Positions 42,058-51,002 of a DNA stretch of 64,000 nucleotides are shown piece after piece. The DNA lies in assembly GCA_002412795.1 (NCBI GenBank), contig DHVS01000026.1:5385-69384 (forward strand). The letters are read 5' to 3'. This DNA is from a bacterium UBP2_UBA5202. Its GTDB lineage: Bacteria; Edwardsbacteria; AC1; EtOH8. A model generated the notes under the pieces. It saw only the letters and a list, made by a program, of their open reading frames with translations. It searched no databases and had not been told where the DNA came from. Each line of letters starts with the position of its first letter. The first letter of the stretch is position 1. The translations under genes and the position numbers were made by a program.

Positions 42058-45000
42058 GGCCGCACCTCCTTCACCCCGCCGTCCAGATAGACGATCCTTC
42101 CCTCCAATTTCCGGCCGGGGAAAATCCCCGCCAGGGCGGCCAGATACCCCCGCACCTGGGCCTGGTGCTTTTCCGCCTGTTGGGGATCATCGGCTAGGCC
42201 GGTTTTAAAATCCAGCACCGTGGCCGCATTTCCGCCCCTTACCAGACGGTCCACCCGCAGCAGTTCCCCGCCAGCCCCCATTATTTGGGCCTCGCACAAC
42301 GCTGTCTGGCCCTGAAGCCTGGCAAAGAACGGGGCCAGCTCCCGGCGTGAGAGCAAAGTTTTGATCTGATCCGCCAGCGCCTTTATATCCCGGCCCGGGA
42401 CCAGCGCCTGGTGGCGGCGGGCCAAAGCCAAAAGCCTGGCATCCAGATCATCCGGCAGGGATTCTATGCCCTCCAGCAATTTGTGGTAAAACTGGCCCAG
42501 CCGGGCCTTGAGGTATCTCTCCCCCTCCCAAAATTGCTCCGGCTCCCAGTCTGCGCCCGGCTCCGCCCCCCGCCCGATCGAGGGCTGGTCGGGCATGGCC
42601 AAAACCTCTTTTTGAGAAAGTGTTTCCTTCTGTCCCCGATCTACCAGCGGGAAAAGCCTGGGATACCATGACCCTTTGGAGGAGCCCGGTTTGCCTGGGG
42701 CCCCGGCCTTTTTGGGCTGGGACGGCTGGTAGATCACCAGGTTGTATAGTTCATGGCGGGCCCGGGTGCAGACCACATACAGAGAGTTGAGTTCCTGCAC
42801 CTGGTCATCAGTCAGAAACTCGTCCTGCAAAACCGCCAGGTCGGGGAAATACCCCCTGGTGCGGCCGGCGATGTCTTTGGTGATCTTATAGAGGGCTATC
42901 TCCTCGCCGGTTTTTCCGTAATAGGTCCGGCGGCTGTCCCCGGCCTCGTCGTACAGCAGATTTATCACCACCGGAAAACCCAGACCCTTGGACTTGTGAA
43001 AACTCATCAGCTGCACCGCCGGAACATTCTCCGGCAGCTCCAGGGAAAAGAGTTCCGGCTCCTCCCTCCGGCAGGTTTCCAGAAAATCCTTGAGGCTGCC
43101 CCGGCCCTTTGACTCCGCCTGGTTGACGGCCTCCAAAAGTTTCAGCAGGGCCGCCGCCTCCTCCGGGAAGTGCTGAAAAACGTCCAGGCGTCCCAGGGCT
43201 AGGCAGACCAGGTCGTACAGGGGATAGTACCCGGCCAGCCGGTAAAGCTCGCTGAAGAACTTTTCCCAGACCGGGGCGAACCTGGGGTCCCGGCGGCATT
43301 CCTGATAGTGGTATCCGTGCGGCCCGGCCTTCTGCCCCGCCAAAAGCAGGATGTCGTCGGCCAGGGCCTGGCTCCATTCCAGCCCGTCCCTTTGGACGGC
43401 CGCGGCCAAAAGCCGGCTCCGGACCACCGAACCCCAGGCCAGGTTGTCGATGGGCGAATCCAGAAAGCGCAGCAGGTCCAACAGCTCGGCCACCGCCCGG
43501 CGCCGGCGGATGTCCAGCCCGCCGGAGGACGAGGCCGGGATGCCGGCCTGGGTCAGCCAGTCGATGGCCTGTCCCAGATGCTTGTTCTTGGGGGCCAGCA
43601 CCGCAATGTCCTGGGGCCGGTAACCCCGGGCCAGCACCTCCCGGACTATCGAAAGCAGCGCCTCCCGCTCCGGCTCCTGGTCATTGATGTCTGCGGTTTC
43701 GGATTCATTGGCAATTGGGTCAATGCTCTGATCGGCATCAAACTCTGCTGTATTTTCAGGATCACCTTCGCTCTCCGCCTCTTCAAAACCCGCCGCTCCC
43801 TTGGGAAGGTGCACGGTCCGGACATAGCCCCGGTTTGCCGTTTTCTCCGACGGCCGCTGGACATAGGTCAGAAGCCCGGTGCGGTCGGGGCCCAAAACCC
43901 CCTCCCCGATCAGCTGGTTCAGATTGTGATGGAAGGCCTGCTCCACGTATTCCAGGATCACCTGGCCGCAGCGGAAGTTTTCCTCCAACCCGCCCACCTG
44001 CGAACTATCGGCCACGCTGGCCGGTAGCCAGACCGATGGTTTGGCCTTCCCCTGAATGTCCTCCTGGAGCTGTTTCATTATCTTGTAATCGGCCTTGCGG
44101 AACAGGTAGATGGCCTGTTTGAGGTCGCCCACCAAAAAGGCCGAGCCGCCCGAGGCCAGGGCCTCGGCCAGCAGCGGGTGCAGGCTGCGCCACTGGGCCA
44201 GGTCGGTGTCCTGGAACTCGTCGATCAGGTAATGGCAGAGCCTGGCCCCCAGGGCCAGGTAGATGCCGGGGATCATCTCCCGGTCCAGCTGCCGGGAAAG
44301 TTTCCGGGCGATGTCGTCGATATGGATCACCCCCCGGCGCCGCTTGGTCTGCTCCAGTATCTGCTTGAAATGATGGTAGGGCTGGCCGTAGGCGGCATAG
44401 TGACCTTCGGCCTGGGCCGCGGCCAGGCCGGCCACCACCGGCCCCAGTTTCCCCCACAGCTCCCGGGTCGATTCATAAACTGCCAGCTTGTCCTTGGGGC
44501 ACTTTCCCTTAAGCATCGGAGTATGCTCGCTGTCATAGGTGGTCCGGGCCAGTATCTTGTCCGCATTCCCCTGCTCCAGGTATGAGGCAAAAGCGTCTCC
44601 CTTCATCAGAAAGCCTTGCTCCTGGGCGATGCCGCAGATCTGCCCGTAGACATCATTGATGATCCCCAGGCAGCGGTCTCTTTCGGCGGTCCGGTCCTTG
44701 AAGGTAAACTGCCCCGACTCCTTGGCCTCGATGACCAGGAATTTTTCAAAATTTTCGCGCATCAGGGTTCGGGGATCCCAGGCAAAGCTGACGCCGGAGT
44801 CGTTGAGCAGTTCCAGGAACCGGCCCATCACCGTAGTCAGCTCCCGGTCGCGGCCGGCCGGCTTCAACAGCAGGTCCAGGGAATAGTCCAGCAGTTCGCC
44901 GTAGCTGGTGGTCACCTGAAAATCCGGCCGGAAACCCAGCTCCAAGGCCGAGGCCTGGGCCAGCCGGTTGGTAAAGCTGTCGATGGTCTGGACCTGAAAA

Positions 45001-45347
45001 TCGGAAAAATGCCCTATCATCCTGTCCACCATCTCAAAGGCCAGGGCCGGTATGGCCTTGGGCTCCGTCTCCAGCAGGCCGGCAGTCTGTTTTAAAAGCT
45101 CTTGGTCGCCGCCCAGGGCCAGCTCCTTCAGCCAGCTTAATATCCGCTGCTTCATCTCCCGGGCCGCGTTGTTGGTGAAGGTGATGGCCAGCAGGTGGGG
45201 CAGCTGGTTGTGCTCGATCCGGGAGGACAGCAGGAACTGCACGAAGCGGCTGGCCAGGGCGTGGGTCTTGCCCGAGCCGGCCGAGGCTTCGATCAACAAA
45301 AGGTGGGGAAAACGGTAGAGGCTGTCTTTTTCCAATACTTGGGACAT
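42054..45347 (-). CDS. addA: AddA-like UvrD-family helicase-nuclease
   Basis: A 1097-residue SF1A helicase. Motif I is EASAGSGKTHALASRF, motif Ia LAITFTNNAAREMKQRIL, motif II YLIDEFQDTDLAQWRSL, motif V region VQLMSFHKSKGLGFPVVINL and motif VI SLYVVCTRARHELYNLVIY. The C-terminal RecB-type nuclease has FYHKLLEGI and VLDFKTG. AddAB loads RecA at broken ends and replaces RecBCD in many bacteria. No Chi-like sequence can be inferred. Promoter at 45389-45418 and AGGAGCG ribosome binding site. Confidence 0.93.
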   Translation of the reverse strand: MSQVLEKDSLYRFPHLLLIEASAGSGKTHALASRFVQFLLSSRIEHNQLPHLLAITFTNNAAREMKQRILSWLKELALGGDQELLKQTAGLLETEPKAIPALAFEMVDRMIGHFSDFQVQTIDSFTNRLAQASALELGFRPDFQVTTSYGELLDYSLDLLLKPAGRDRELTTVMGRFLELLNDSGVSFAWDPRTLMRENFEKFLVIEAKESGQFTFKDRTAERDRCLGIINDVYGQICGIAQEQGFLMKGDAFASYLEQGNADKILARTTYDSEHTPMLKGKCPKDKLAVYESTRELWGKLGPVVAGLAAAQAEGHYAAYGQPYHHFKQILEQTKRRRGVIHIDDIARKLSRQLDREMIPGIYLALGARLCHYLIDEFQDTDLAQWRSLHPLLAEALASGGSAFLVGDLKQAIYLFRKADYKIMKQLQEDIQGKAKPSVWLPASVADSSQVGGLEENFRCGQVILEYVEQAFHHNLNQLIGEGVLGPDRTGLLTYVQRPSEKTANRGYVRTVHLPKGAAGFEEAESEGDPENTAEFDADQSIDPIANESETADINDQEPEREALLSIVREVLARGYRPQDIAVLAPKNKHLGQAIDWLTQAGIPASSSGGLDIRRRRAVAELLDLLRFLDSPIDNLAWGSVVRSRLLAAAVQRDGLEWSQALADDILLLAGQKAGPHGYHYQECRRDPRFAPVWEKFFSELYRLAGYYPLYDLVCLALGRLDVFQHFPEEAAALLKLLEAVNQAESKGRGSLKDFLETCRREEPELFSLELPENVPAVQLMSFHKSKGLGFPVVINLLYDEAGDSRRTYYGKTGEEIALYKITKDIAGRTRGYFPDLAVLQDEFLTDDQVQELNSLYVVCTRARHELYNLVIYQPSQPKKAGAPGKPGSSKGSWYPRLFPLVDRGQKETLSQKEVLAMPDQPSIGRGAEPGADWEPEQFWEGERYLKARLGQFYHKLLEGIESLPDDLDARLLALARRHQALVPGRDIKALADQIKTLLSRRELAPFFARLQGQTALCEAQIMGAGGELLRVDRLVRGGNAATVLDFKTGLADDPQQAEKHQAQVRGYLAALAGIFPGRKLEGRIVYLDGGVKEVRP

Positions 45348-45388
45348 CTGCTCGCTCCTTTGGTTTGGTCTTTAAACCGCCGTTTCCT

Positions 45389-45418
45389 AATATACCAGTT
45401 AAGCGGCGGGATAGTCAA
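45389..45418 (-). promoter_or_regulatory. Promoter of addAB
   Basis: Minus-strand TTGACT (45413-45418) and TATATT (45389-45394) are 18 bp apart, about 40 bp before the addA start. CCGCCG and CGGCGG arms flank the -10 region and might form an operator; that is speculative. Confidence 0.65.
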
Positions 45419-45514
45419 GACCTCTTTTTTAAAGGGCTGGGAAACTTTTTTAACTTGGTTAAAATTGCCGTCTGCCCCAGGTTACTTTCAGTCACTTTAC
45501 CGCCCAGGGGTGAC

Positions 45515-45553
45515 AAAAAACCGCCTGAATTCTGAAAACATCAGAACGGGCGG
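45515..45553 (-). terminator. Terminator of the tRNA-Ser operon
   Basis: Nested stems CCGCC / GGCGG and TTCTGA / TCAGAA (45521-45553) are followed on the minus strand by TTTTTTG. It lies downstream of both tRNA-Ser genes and their arrays, before addA's promoter. Confidence 0.75.
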
Positions 45554-45677
45554 CAATAAAATAAACGGAGCCGCTGATGGCAGCCCCGTTTTAACAATTT
45601 TATCAGGTTTCCTCAGTGTCCGAATTCTTCATTGTCTTTGATAGAATTGTCCGCTGATTTTGGGTTGGCATTAATCT

Positions 45678-45829
45678 CTGGCCCGCCAGACGAAGTCTCT
45701 TACTTGCCTTAACTTTTATGATGTACCCTGGCCCGCCAGACGAAGTCTCTTGCTTGCCTTAACTTTTATGATGTACCCTGGCCCGCCAGGCGAAGTCTCT
45801 TACTTGCCTTAGCTTTTATATGATGTAGT
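45678..45829. repeat. Tandem array of three 50-52-bp units trailing tRNA-Ser(GCT)
   Basis: Units at 45678-45727, 45728-45777 and 45778-45829 each start CTGGCCCGCCAGACGAAGTC (last copy with one change) and run to an AT-rich end. They directly abut the 3' end of the tRNA gene, whose CCA-encoding bases continue the pattern as CTGGCGG. Confidence 0.9.
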
Positions 45830-45830
45830 C

Positions 45831-45924
45831 TGGCGGAGGGGCAGGGATTTGAACCCTGGATACAGCTTTAAGGCCGTATAACGGTTTAGCAAACCGTCGC
45901 CTTCGGCCACTCGGCCACCCCTCC
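45831..45924 (-). tRNA. tRNA-Ser (GCT)
   Basis: A 94-nt class II tRNA including encoded CCA. Acceptor GGAGGGG pairs with CCCCTCC, the anticodon loop is TTGCTAA (anticodon GCT), a long variable arm follows, and the T-loop is GTTCAAATC. Reads AGC/AGU. Confidence 0.95.
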
Positions 45925-45952
45925 GCAAATGATCCCTTGTGTTTTTTATTTG

Positions 45953-46107
45953 TCCGGCCCGCCAGACCAAGTTTCTCTTTATGCCGAACTTGTATTTGAA
46001 GTATTCTGGCCCGCCAGACGAAGTTTCTCTTTATGCCGAACTTGTATTTGAAGTACTCTGGCCCGCCAGACGAAGTCTCTTACTTGCCTGACTTTTATAT
46101 GACGTAG
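45953..46107. repeat. Tandem array of three 51-52-bp units trailing tRNA-Ser(TGA)
   Basis: Units at about 45953-46004, 46005-46056 and 46057-46107 start TCYGGCCCGCCAGACNAAGT. The first two share the rest (TTATGCCGAACTTGTATTTG), while the third carries the body of the other array (CTTACTTGCCTGACTTTTAT). They abut the tRNA 3' end as in the first array. Confidence 0.9.
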
Positions 46108-46109
46108 TC

Positions 46110-46197
46110 TGGCGGAAGCGAGAGGATTCGAACCCCTGGTGCCTTTCAGCACAACGGTTTTCAAGACCGCCGCCATCGACCACTCGGCCACGCTTCC
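46110..46197 (-). tRNA. tRNA-Ser (TGA)
   Basis: An 88-nt class II tRNA including encoded CCA. Acceptor GGAAGCG pairs with CGCTTCC, the anticodon loop is CTTGAAA (anticodon TGA), with a long variable arm and T-loop GTTCGAATC. It is the first gene of the tRNA transcript from the promoter at 46213-46241. Confidence 0.95.
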
Positions 46198-46212
46198 CTG
46201 ATTTAGCCTATA

Positions 46213-46241
46213 ATTTTAACATCTAATTTTATTGATGTCAA
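46213..46241 (-). promoter_or_regulatory. Promoter of the tRNA-Ser operon
   Basis: Minus-strand TTGACA (46236-46241) and TAAAAT (46213-46218) are separated by 17 bp. Transcription would begin a few bases before the tRNA-Ser(TGA) gene. Confidence 0.75.
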
Positions 46242-46302
46242 CCTAAATATTTATGGCATCCCTAAATCTCCCCGGCCTTAACTTGGCTGCCTGGTACCGC
46301 CA

Positions 46303-48450
46303 TTATCCCGGAATCTTCTGTCCTATCGAAAGCACCATCCTGAACTTTCCGCCCTCCTTCAGGATGGTGTTGGTCCAGGAGATGTTGATCAGGCTTCCGT
46401 CTTTGGCCAGGATGGGGTTGACCCGGCTGTCCCCGGGCCGCTTTCCCTGCACCAGCTCCTCCCAGAATTTCTGGAACTCCAAGCGGGACTCCCGGGGGAT
46501 GAAGACCTCGGCCCAGCTCTTTCCCAGCACCTCCCCGGCCTGGTAACCGGTCAGTTTCTCGGCATGGGCGTTGAACATCAGGATCTCCGAATTGCTCCCC
46601 AGGGCCGCCACCAGGATGGGGACCGACCGGATCACGGCGTCCCGCCATTCCTTTTCGTTCACCAGGGCGGCCTCGGCCTTTTTCACCTGGGTAATGTCGC
46701 GGACAATGCCCTGGATGGCTATCAGCCGGCCCGTTTTGTCCCGGAGGTATGAGTTGTGCTGGGACAGCCACCTGGTCCGGCCCTGCCGGTCGATGACCGG
46801 GAATTCAAAAGCCTCGGGCTCCTTTCCCTCCAGCACCGCCTGCCACTGCGCCTCCAGATATTTCCGCCAGTCCGGATGAACGATATCCGCCAGAAGCCCC
46901 GGCTTCATGTAGACTTCCTCGGGGGGATAACCCAGTACGGCGGACGAGGAGGGGCTGACATATTCGTAGGTCCCCTCCGGCACCTTCATCCGGTAGATCA
47001 GGTCATTGGCGTTCTCGGCCAGCAGGCGGAAACGCTCCTCGCTCTGGGCCTGGTCCGTCAGCTGCTGCCGCAGTTCATCGTCGGCCGCCTGCAGTTCCTC
47101 GTCGGCCTGGGTCAGTTTCTGGTTGGCCAGGTACATCTCCATGTTCTTGTCGAACAGGTCCTTTTCCTTCTGTTTGGCGGCGGTGATGTCCCGGAGGTGC
47201 TCGATGACCATCTTCACCCGGCCCTGCTCATCCAGCACCGGATAGGCCCGGGCGTCCAGCCAAACCCCCAGCTCCATCACATACTTCTCCACCCGGGCCG
47301 GTTTCCCGGACTCCACCGCCTGCCCCACCGGACAGACCTCGCAGGGCTGGTCCCGGTTGATCAGCTGGAAGCATTTCTTGCCCTGGGTGTCAAGGTGGGA
47401 ACATTTCAGGTATTCGTATCCGGCCTTGTTGTAGCGCACTACCCCGTGTTCGGCATCCTGGATCCCCAGGATGTCGGGGATGACGTTGAACACCGCATCC
47501 AGCATGTCCGAGGCCTCCTGGCACCTGTCGGCGATCAGTCTGATCTCCATGGTCTTGGCAGCCACCTCCCTTTTCAGGACCAGGGCAAACAGCCCGGCCG
47601 TCAGAAGCAGCCCCAGGGCCGCCAGCAGCAGCCATTGGAGGTACCGGGGAATGAATTCCCTGGTGCGCATCCCCAGCCACCGGTAAAGGGAACTGTAATA
47701 GGCGGACCGGGGGTCGTTCTTCATGGCCGCCAGGTTCCGGTCGAAGGCTGTAGTCAGTTCCTGGCCGCGGTTCTTGGGAAAGGCGAAGTAGACCGAGGCC
47801 GGCCGGAATAAAAGCGGGGTGGGCACTATGTCGCTGCCCCTGAGGCTGGAGAAATAAAAGAAACGGTTGGCGATCAGCACCTCGGCCTGGTTCGACCTCA
47901 GGGCCTCGACGGTCCCCTGGTAATCGGGGTAGGTTAAAACGGTGAAATCTATCCCGAACCTTTTCCTGATCTCCCGGTTGAGATAATCCTCCTGGACCGC
48001 CCCCTTTAATATGGCTATCTTCCGGCCGTTCAGATCCCTGACCCGGTCCACCCTGGCCCGGCCCAGGGTGAAGGCCTGGAGCCAGGACTCTATTACCGGA
48101 ATCTTGTTGAAGTCAAACAGGGCGGCCCGCTCCTCGGAATGGGTGACGTCCACCATCAGATCCAGTTCTCCCTTTTCCAGCCGGCGCAGGCTTTCATCCC
48201 AGGTCCCGGGAACGTACCTGATGGCCCACTTCTCGTTCCGGGCGATCTGTTCCAGAATGTCGATGAACAGCCCCTGGGCCTTTCCGTCAGCCTCCCAGAA
48301 AACCTTGGGGCTGTTCTGGTAGATCCCGACCTTCAGGCTGCCGCCCCCGGCCGGGGCCGGGAACAAGGCCAGGCCGCCGGCCACCAAAAGAATTGACGCC
48401 ACGGCTGCCAGCCGCGGCGTCCTCCGGGGTTTTGATCTGCGGATGTTCAT
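46303..48450 (-). CDS. Transmembrane PAS sensor with periplasmic amino-acid-binding-like domain and no output domain
   Basis: A 715-residue protein. Signal or anchor residues 14-34 are followed by a family-3 solute-binding domain (about 37-260: LKVGIYQNSPKVFWEADGKA, LDLMVDVTHSEERAALFDF) and one membrane helix (271-292). Three PAS domains follow: 315-425 with a Cys cluster (350, 360, 370, 373; CEVCPVG), 475-595 and 605-715. The chain stops right after PAS3 (GQKIPG), without histidine kinase, GGDEF or EAL. No kinase remnant is seen in the short region downstream. It may sense an amino acid or redox state and signal through protein contact. Confidence 0.88.
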   Translation of the reverse strand: MNIRRSKPRRTPRLAAVASILLVAGGLALFPAPAGGGSLKVGIYQNSPKVFWEADGKAQGLFIDILEQIARNEKWAIRYVPGTWDESLRRLEKGELDLMVDVTHSEERAALFDFNKIPVIESWLQAFTLGRARVDRVRDLNGRKIAILKGAVQEDYLNREIRKRFGIDFTVLTYPDYQGTVEALRSNQAEVLIANRFFYFSSLRGSDIVPTPLLFRPASVYFAFPKNRGQELTTAFDRNLAAMKNDPRSAYYSSLYRWLGMRTREFIPRYLQWLLLAALGLLLTAGLFALVLKREVAAKTMEIRLIADRCQEASDMLDAVFNVIPDILGIQDAEHGVVRYNKAGYEYLKCSHLDTQGKKCFQLINRDQPCEVCPVGQAVESGKPARVEKYVMELGVWLDARAYPVLDEQGRVKMVIEHLRDITAAKQKEKDLFDKNMEMYLANQKLTQADEELQAADDELRQQLTDQAQSEERFRLLAENANDLIYRMKVPEGTYEYVSPSSSAVLGYPPEEVYMKPGLLADIVHPDWRKYLEAQWQAVLEGKEPEAFEFPVIDRQGRTRWLSQHNSYLRDKTGRLIAIQGIVRDITQVKKAEAALVNEKEWRDAVIRSVPILVAALGSNSEILMFNAHAEKLTGYQAGEVLGKSWAEVFIPRESRLEFQKFWEELVQGKRPGDSRVNPILAKDGSLINISWTNTILKEGGKFRMVLSIGQKIPG

Positions 48451-48548
48451 TTTTCCCTCCTGAGTCCTTTGGTTTCTTTTCGATTCACCGGGGCAGAAAT
48501 TGCCCGGGAATGATCAAAGACAAAAGCAGGAAGTCTGAAAAAGCCCTT

Positions 48549-48565
48549 CCCGGCCTGATGCCGGG
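48549..48565 (-). terminator. Hairpin at the end of the flavin reductase gene
   Basis: CCCGGC / GCCGGG stem directly after the stop codon at 48567, with GGGCTTTTT following on the minus strand. On the plus strand it is followed by TTTATTTTTT, so it may act both ways. Confidence 0.6.
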
Positions 48566-48566
48566 T

Positions 48567-49085
48567 TTATTTTTTCGGTTTATGATCCGGCAGATAGATG
48601 TTCCGTATCTCGCCGATGTAAAACCGGTGATAGTCCTTTTGGGGATAATTCTTCTCGGTCTGGGGATCCAGGAACTTCTTGGGATCCAGGTCGTCAAAAT
48701 ATATTTTTTTGCATTCCAGCACCATCCGGGCCTCCTGAAAATAGACATTGCCCTTGGGGGTGAAAACCGGGGTCAGCCCGGCCTCTTTGACTTTGTCGCC
48801 GTCCCGCCCCGATTTGGTGCCGCAGATCTTGAGGGCCGGGCGGCATTTTTTCCCGAAGAACGACAGGGTGAAGCGGTCGTATTTATTGGTGAACTTGTAG
48901 GTGTGGCGGGTGGGCCTCACGAAGACCACGGCGATGGGCTTGTTCCAGAGGATCCCCAAACTTCCCCAGGCGCAGGTCATGGTGTTGTAGTCCCCCTTTT
49001 CCCCGGCGGCCAAAAGGAACCACTCGTCCTCCATCAAAGTGAAGGGATTGACCTTGAGTTTTTTGGGATCAAGTTTTTTCAGCAT
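48567..49085 (-). CDS. Flavin reductase-like FMN-binding protein
   Basis: A 172-residue split-barrel flavoprotein of the flavoredoxin type. YNTMTCAWGSLGILWNKPIA (FMN phosphate and isoalloxazine contacts), FVRPTRHTYKF and FTLSFFG are typical of the family, and VYFQEARMVLECKKIYFDD lies in the dimer region. Members reduce flavins or bind FMN in anaerobic electron chains. It stands alone between the PAS sensor and a repeat-rich gap. Confidence 0.85.
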   Translation of the reverse strand: MLKKLDPKKLKVNPFTLMEDEWFLLAAGEKGDYNTMTCAWGSLGILWNKPIAVVFVRPTRHTYKFTNKYDRFTLSFFGKKCRPALKICGTKSGRDGDKVKEAGLTPVFTPKGNVYFQEARMVLECKKIYFDDLDPKKFLDPQTEKNYPQKDYHRFYIGEIRNIYLPDHKPKK

Positions 49086-49232
49086 ATTACCTTTTCAGTT
49101 TAGCGTTTGATGTTTAGTGTCCATTCGTTTGTTGGGCAAGCCGGCCTTCCGCCTCGACCCTGCTCGGCGCAGCGCTCAGGACAAGTTGTAGCGTTTAGCG
49201 TTCAATGTTCACTTTTCCATGATAATTGCTGC

Positions 49233-49595
49233 TCACTGTTCCGCCAGCCAGTCCAAAGCCTTCTCCCGCTCTTCGAACACCTCGATATGGCGGCCCGAGA
49301 GCTTGATCAGCGACTGCAGCACTATCCGCTTGATCCCGGAGACCCCCACCGCGGCGCTGGCCAATATGTGCGGAGTGACCGCTTTGGAGAACTCTTTCAT
49401 GCCATCCACTGCCTCGGTGGTATAATGGGTCCGGGTGACATCGGTCAAAAGCCGCACCGATTTAGGCGGTTCTTTGGCGATCATCTCCCGGGCTTGGTCG
49501 AAGGCAGCGAGGTTTTCCCGGGCATTGCTGCCGAAACTGACGTCCAGCAGCATAACCTTCAGGCCCTTGTGCTCAATGAATTCTACTTTGGGCAT
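49233..49595 (-). CDS. STAS/SpoIIAA-like domain protein
   Basis: A 120-residue protein with alternating strands and helices like the STAS-type or SEC14-like small domain (VEFIEHKGLKVMLLDVSFGS, VRLLTDVTRTHYTTEAVDGM, ending with the IEVFEEREKALDWLAEQ helix). Such proteins are often encoded next to signalling genes and act as protein-binding modules. No conserved phosphorylatable serine stands out. It lies 10 bp downstream of korB. Confidence 0.7.
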   Translation of the reverse strand: MPKVEFIEHKGLKVMLLDVSFGSNARENLAAFDQAREMIAKEPPKSVRLLTDVTRTHYTTEAVDGMKEFSKAVTPHILASAAVGVSGIKRIVLQSLIKLSGRHIEVFEEREKALDWLAEQ

Positions 49596-49605
49596 ATTTC
49601 CTCCT

Positions 49606-50460
49606 TTATCTGAACTGCCCGGCCAGTTCTTTTCTCTTTTCCATGCCGATACTTTGTTTTATCAACGGCCCGGGTTTAAGTTGGGGCAGCAGGTTTTCCA
49701 GGGGAAGCCTGTCTTTCTTATATATTATCCCCAAAGGTATCCTCTCCCCCCACTCCAAGGCCCGGGCAAAGGCTTTTTGCCGGTCGGCCGGATCGTATTC
49801 CGGCTCCAGCTGATAGACCCTGTCTTTGTACCATTGGAAGGTGTTCAGCTTGTTAAAAGTGACGCAGGGCTGAAGGATGTCCACCAGGGCAAAGCCGGGG
49901 TGCTTGATGGCCTGGGCGATCAGTTCCGCCAGATGGTCGGAATCCCCGGCAAATCCCCGGGCCGCGAAACTGCATTCGGCGGCGATGGCCAGGGCCAGCG
50001 GATGCTCCGGAGCGTTGTAATTGCCGAAGGGTGTGGTGCCGGTCACCAGGCCTTTTTCCGAGGTGGGCGAGGTCTGGCCCTTGGTCAGTCCGTAGATCTG
50101 ATTGTCGTGTACCAGATAGGTGATGCCCGGATTGCGCCGCATGGCATGGACGAAGTGGTTGCCGCCCTCGGCGTAGCCGTCCCCGTCGCCGCCCTCGGCG
50201 ATGACCTGCAGGCCGTGGTTGGCCAGCTTGATGCCGGTGGCCACGGGAAGGGTCCGCCCGTGCAGGCCATTGAACAGGTTGCATTTCAGGTAATGCGGCA
50301 GTTTGGGGGCCTGGCCGATCCCTGAGGAGAACATCACCTGATGGGGCGCGATGTCCAGCGAGGCCAGGGCCTGCCTGACCGCTTTAAGGATGGCGAAGTT
50401 GTAACAGCCCGGGCACCAGGCGCTTTGGTCTTCGCTTTTATAGATATTTACGTCAAGCAT
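49606..50460 (-). CDS. korB: 2-oxoacid:ferredoxin oxidoreductase beta subunit
   Basis: A 284-residue subunit that binds thiamine diphosphate. CPGCYNFAILKA at the N-terminus, SSGIGQAPKLPHYLKCNLFN and AEGGDGDGYAEGGNHFVHAM (TPP/Mg motif GDGD) are the family landmarks, with VDILQPCVTFNKLN near residue 190. With KorA it interconverts 2-oxoacids plus CoA and acyl-CoA, reducing ferredoxin. 2-oxoglutarate is the usual substrate of this two-subunit layout. A GxxExxY gene and repeats separate it from korA. Confidence 0.93.
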   Translation of the reverse strand: MLDVNIYKSEDQSAWCPGCYNFAILKAVRQALASLDIAPHQVMFSSGIGQAPKLPHYLKCNLFNGLHGRTLPVATGIKLANHGLQVIAEGGDGDGYAEGGNHFVHAMRRNPGITYLVHDNQIYGLTKGQTSPTSEKGLVTGTTPFGNYNAPEHPLALAIAAECSFAARGFAGDSDHLAELIAQAIKHPGFALVDILQPCVTFNKLNTFQWYKDRVYQLEPEYDPADRQKAFARALEWGERIPLGIIYKKDRLPLENLLPQLKPGPLIKQSIGMEKRKELAGQFR

Positions 50461-50615
50461 ATTTTACCATTTCTTATTAGGAAACCAAGAAGGCAGGATT
50501 TACTTTGGGATCACCATTCACCACCTTTTTATTAGGAATCCATGAAGACAGGAATTACATTGGGACCATTCTTTTTACATTCACGTTTTTTATTGAGAAG
50601 CCATGAGGACAGGAA
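50461..50615. repeat. Degenerate 60-bp tandem repeats between korB and the GxxExxY gene
   Basis: About three units. Read on the minus strand they share the motif TTCCTGTCTTCATGG-ATTCCTAATAAAAA with small variations. The last unit reaches the 3' end of the GxxExxY gene. The same motif on the opposite strand makes up the array on the other side (51003-51231). Confidence 0.75.
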
Positions 50616-50987
50616 TTACTTTGAGATCACCCTTTTTACATCCAATGTCAGCTTGCCAAAATTCAGTAATAATCCATGCTCTAACTTCAATGCTTTCAGA
50701 TACGATCTGACAACGGCATAATGTATGTCTTCTATATTCTTTATCGCCTTAAGTTCAACGACTATGGTCTTCTCCACCAGGAGATCCAACCTGTGTTTTC
50801 CTACTTCTATTGCGTCATATTCTACGGACATTTCCATTTGCTGATCAACTATCAAACCAATTTTTCTAAGTTCAATGACCAGCGCGTTTTCATATATCGA
50901 TTCAATGAATCCGGGCCCAAGTTTTTTATGGACCGTTATTGCGGCTCCGATTATTGCCTCAGTAAGTTTTTCATGTTCTAATGCCAT
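50616..50987 (-). CDS. GxxExxY protein
   Basis: A 123-residue protein of the GxxExxY family: GPGFIESIYENALVIELRK shows the name-giving motif (G-x-x-E-x-x-Y), followed by VEKTIVVELKAIKNI, a PD-(D/E)XK-like strand-helix with E-x-K. The family is nuclease-like in fold and frequently lies in repeats or as an insertion in rRNA genes; a role as mobile or defence factor is conjecture. It is AT-rich and sits between korA and korB. Confidence 0.9.
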   Translation of the reverse strand: MALEHEKLTEAIIGAAITVHKKLGPGFIESIYENALVIELRKIGLIVDQQMEMSVEYDAIEVGKHRLDLLVEKTIVVELKAIKNIEDIHYAVVRSYLKALKLEHGLLLNFGKLTLDVKRVISK

Positions 50988-51002
50988 AATACCCTGTATT
51001 GA

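Larger units (their letters stand above)
45348..45677. other. Intergenic region between addA and the tRNA repeat array
   Basis: It holds the addA promoter (45389-45418) and the tRNA-operon terminator (45515-45553). From 45554 to 45677 I see no gene, repeat or signal. Confidence 0.6.

Noticed and set aside
45678..46107. CRISPR array
   Set aside because: Units are 50-52 bp, head to tail without unique spacers, and lie at tRNA ends; no cas gene is near.
46262..46302. Lost kinase domain after the PAS protein by frameshift
   Set aside because: The short region to the tRNA promoter holds no H-box or ATPase-like sequence in any frame.
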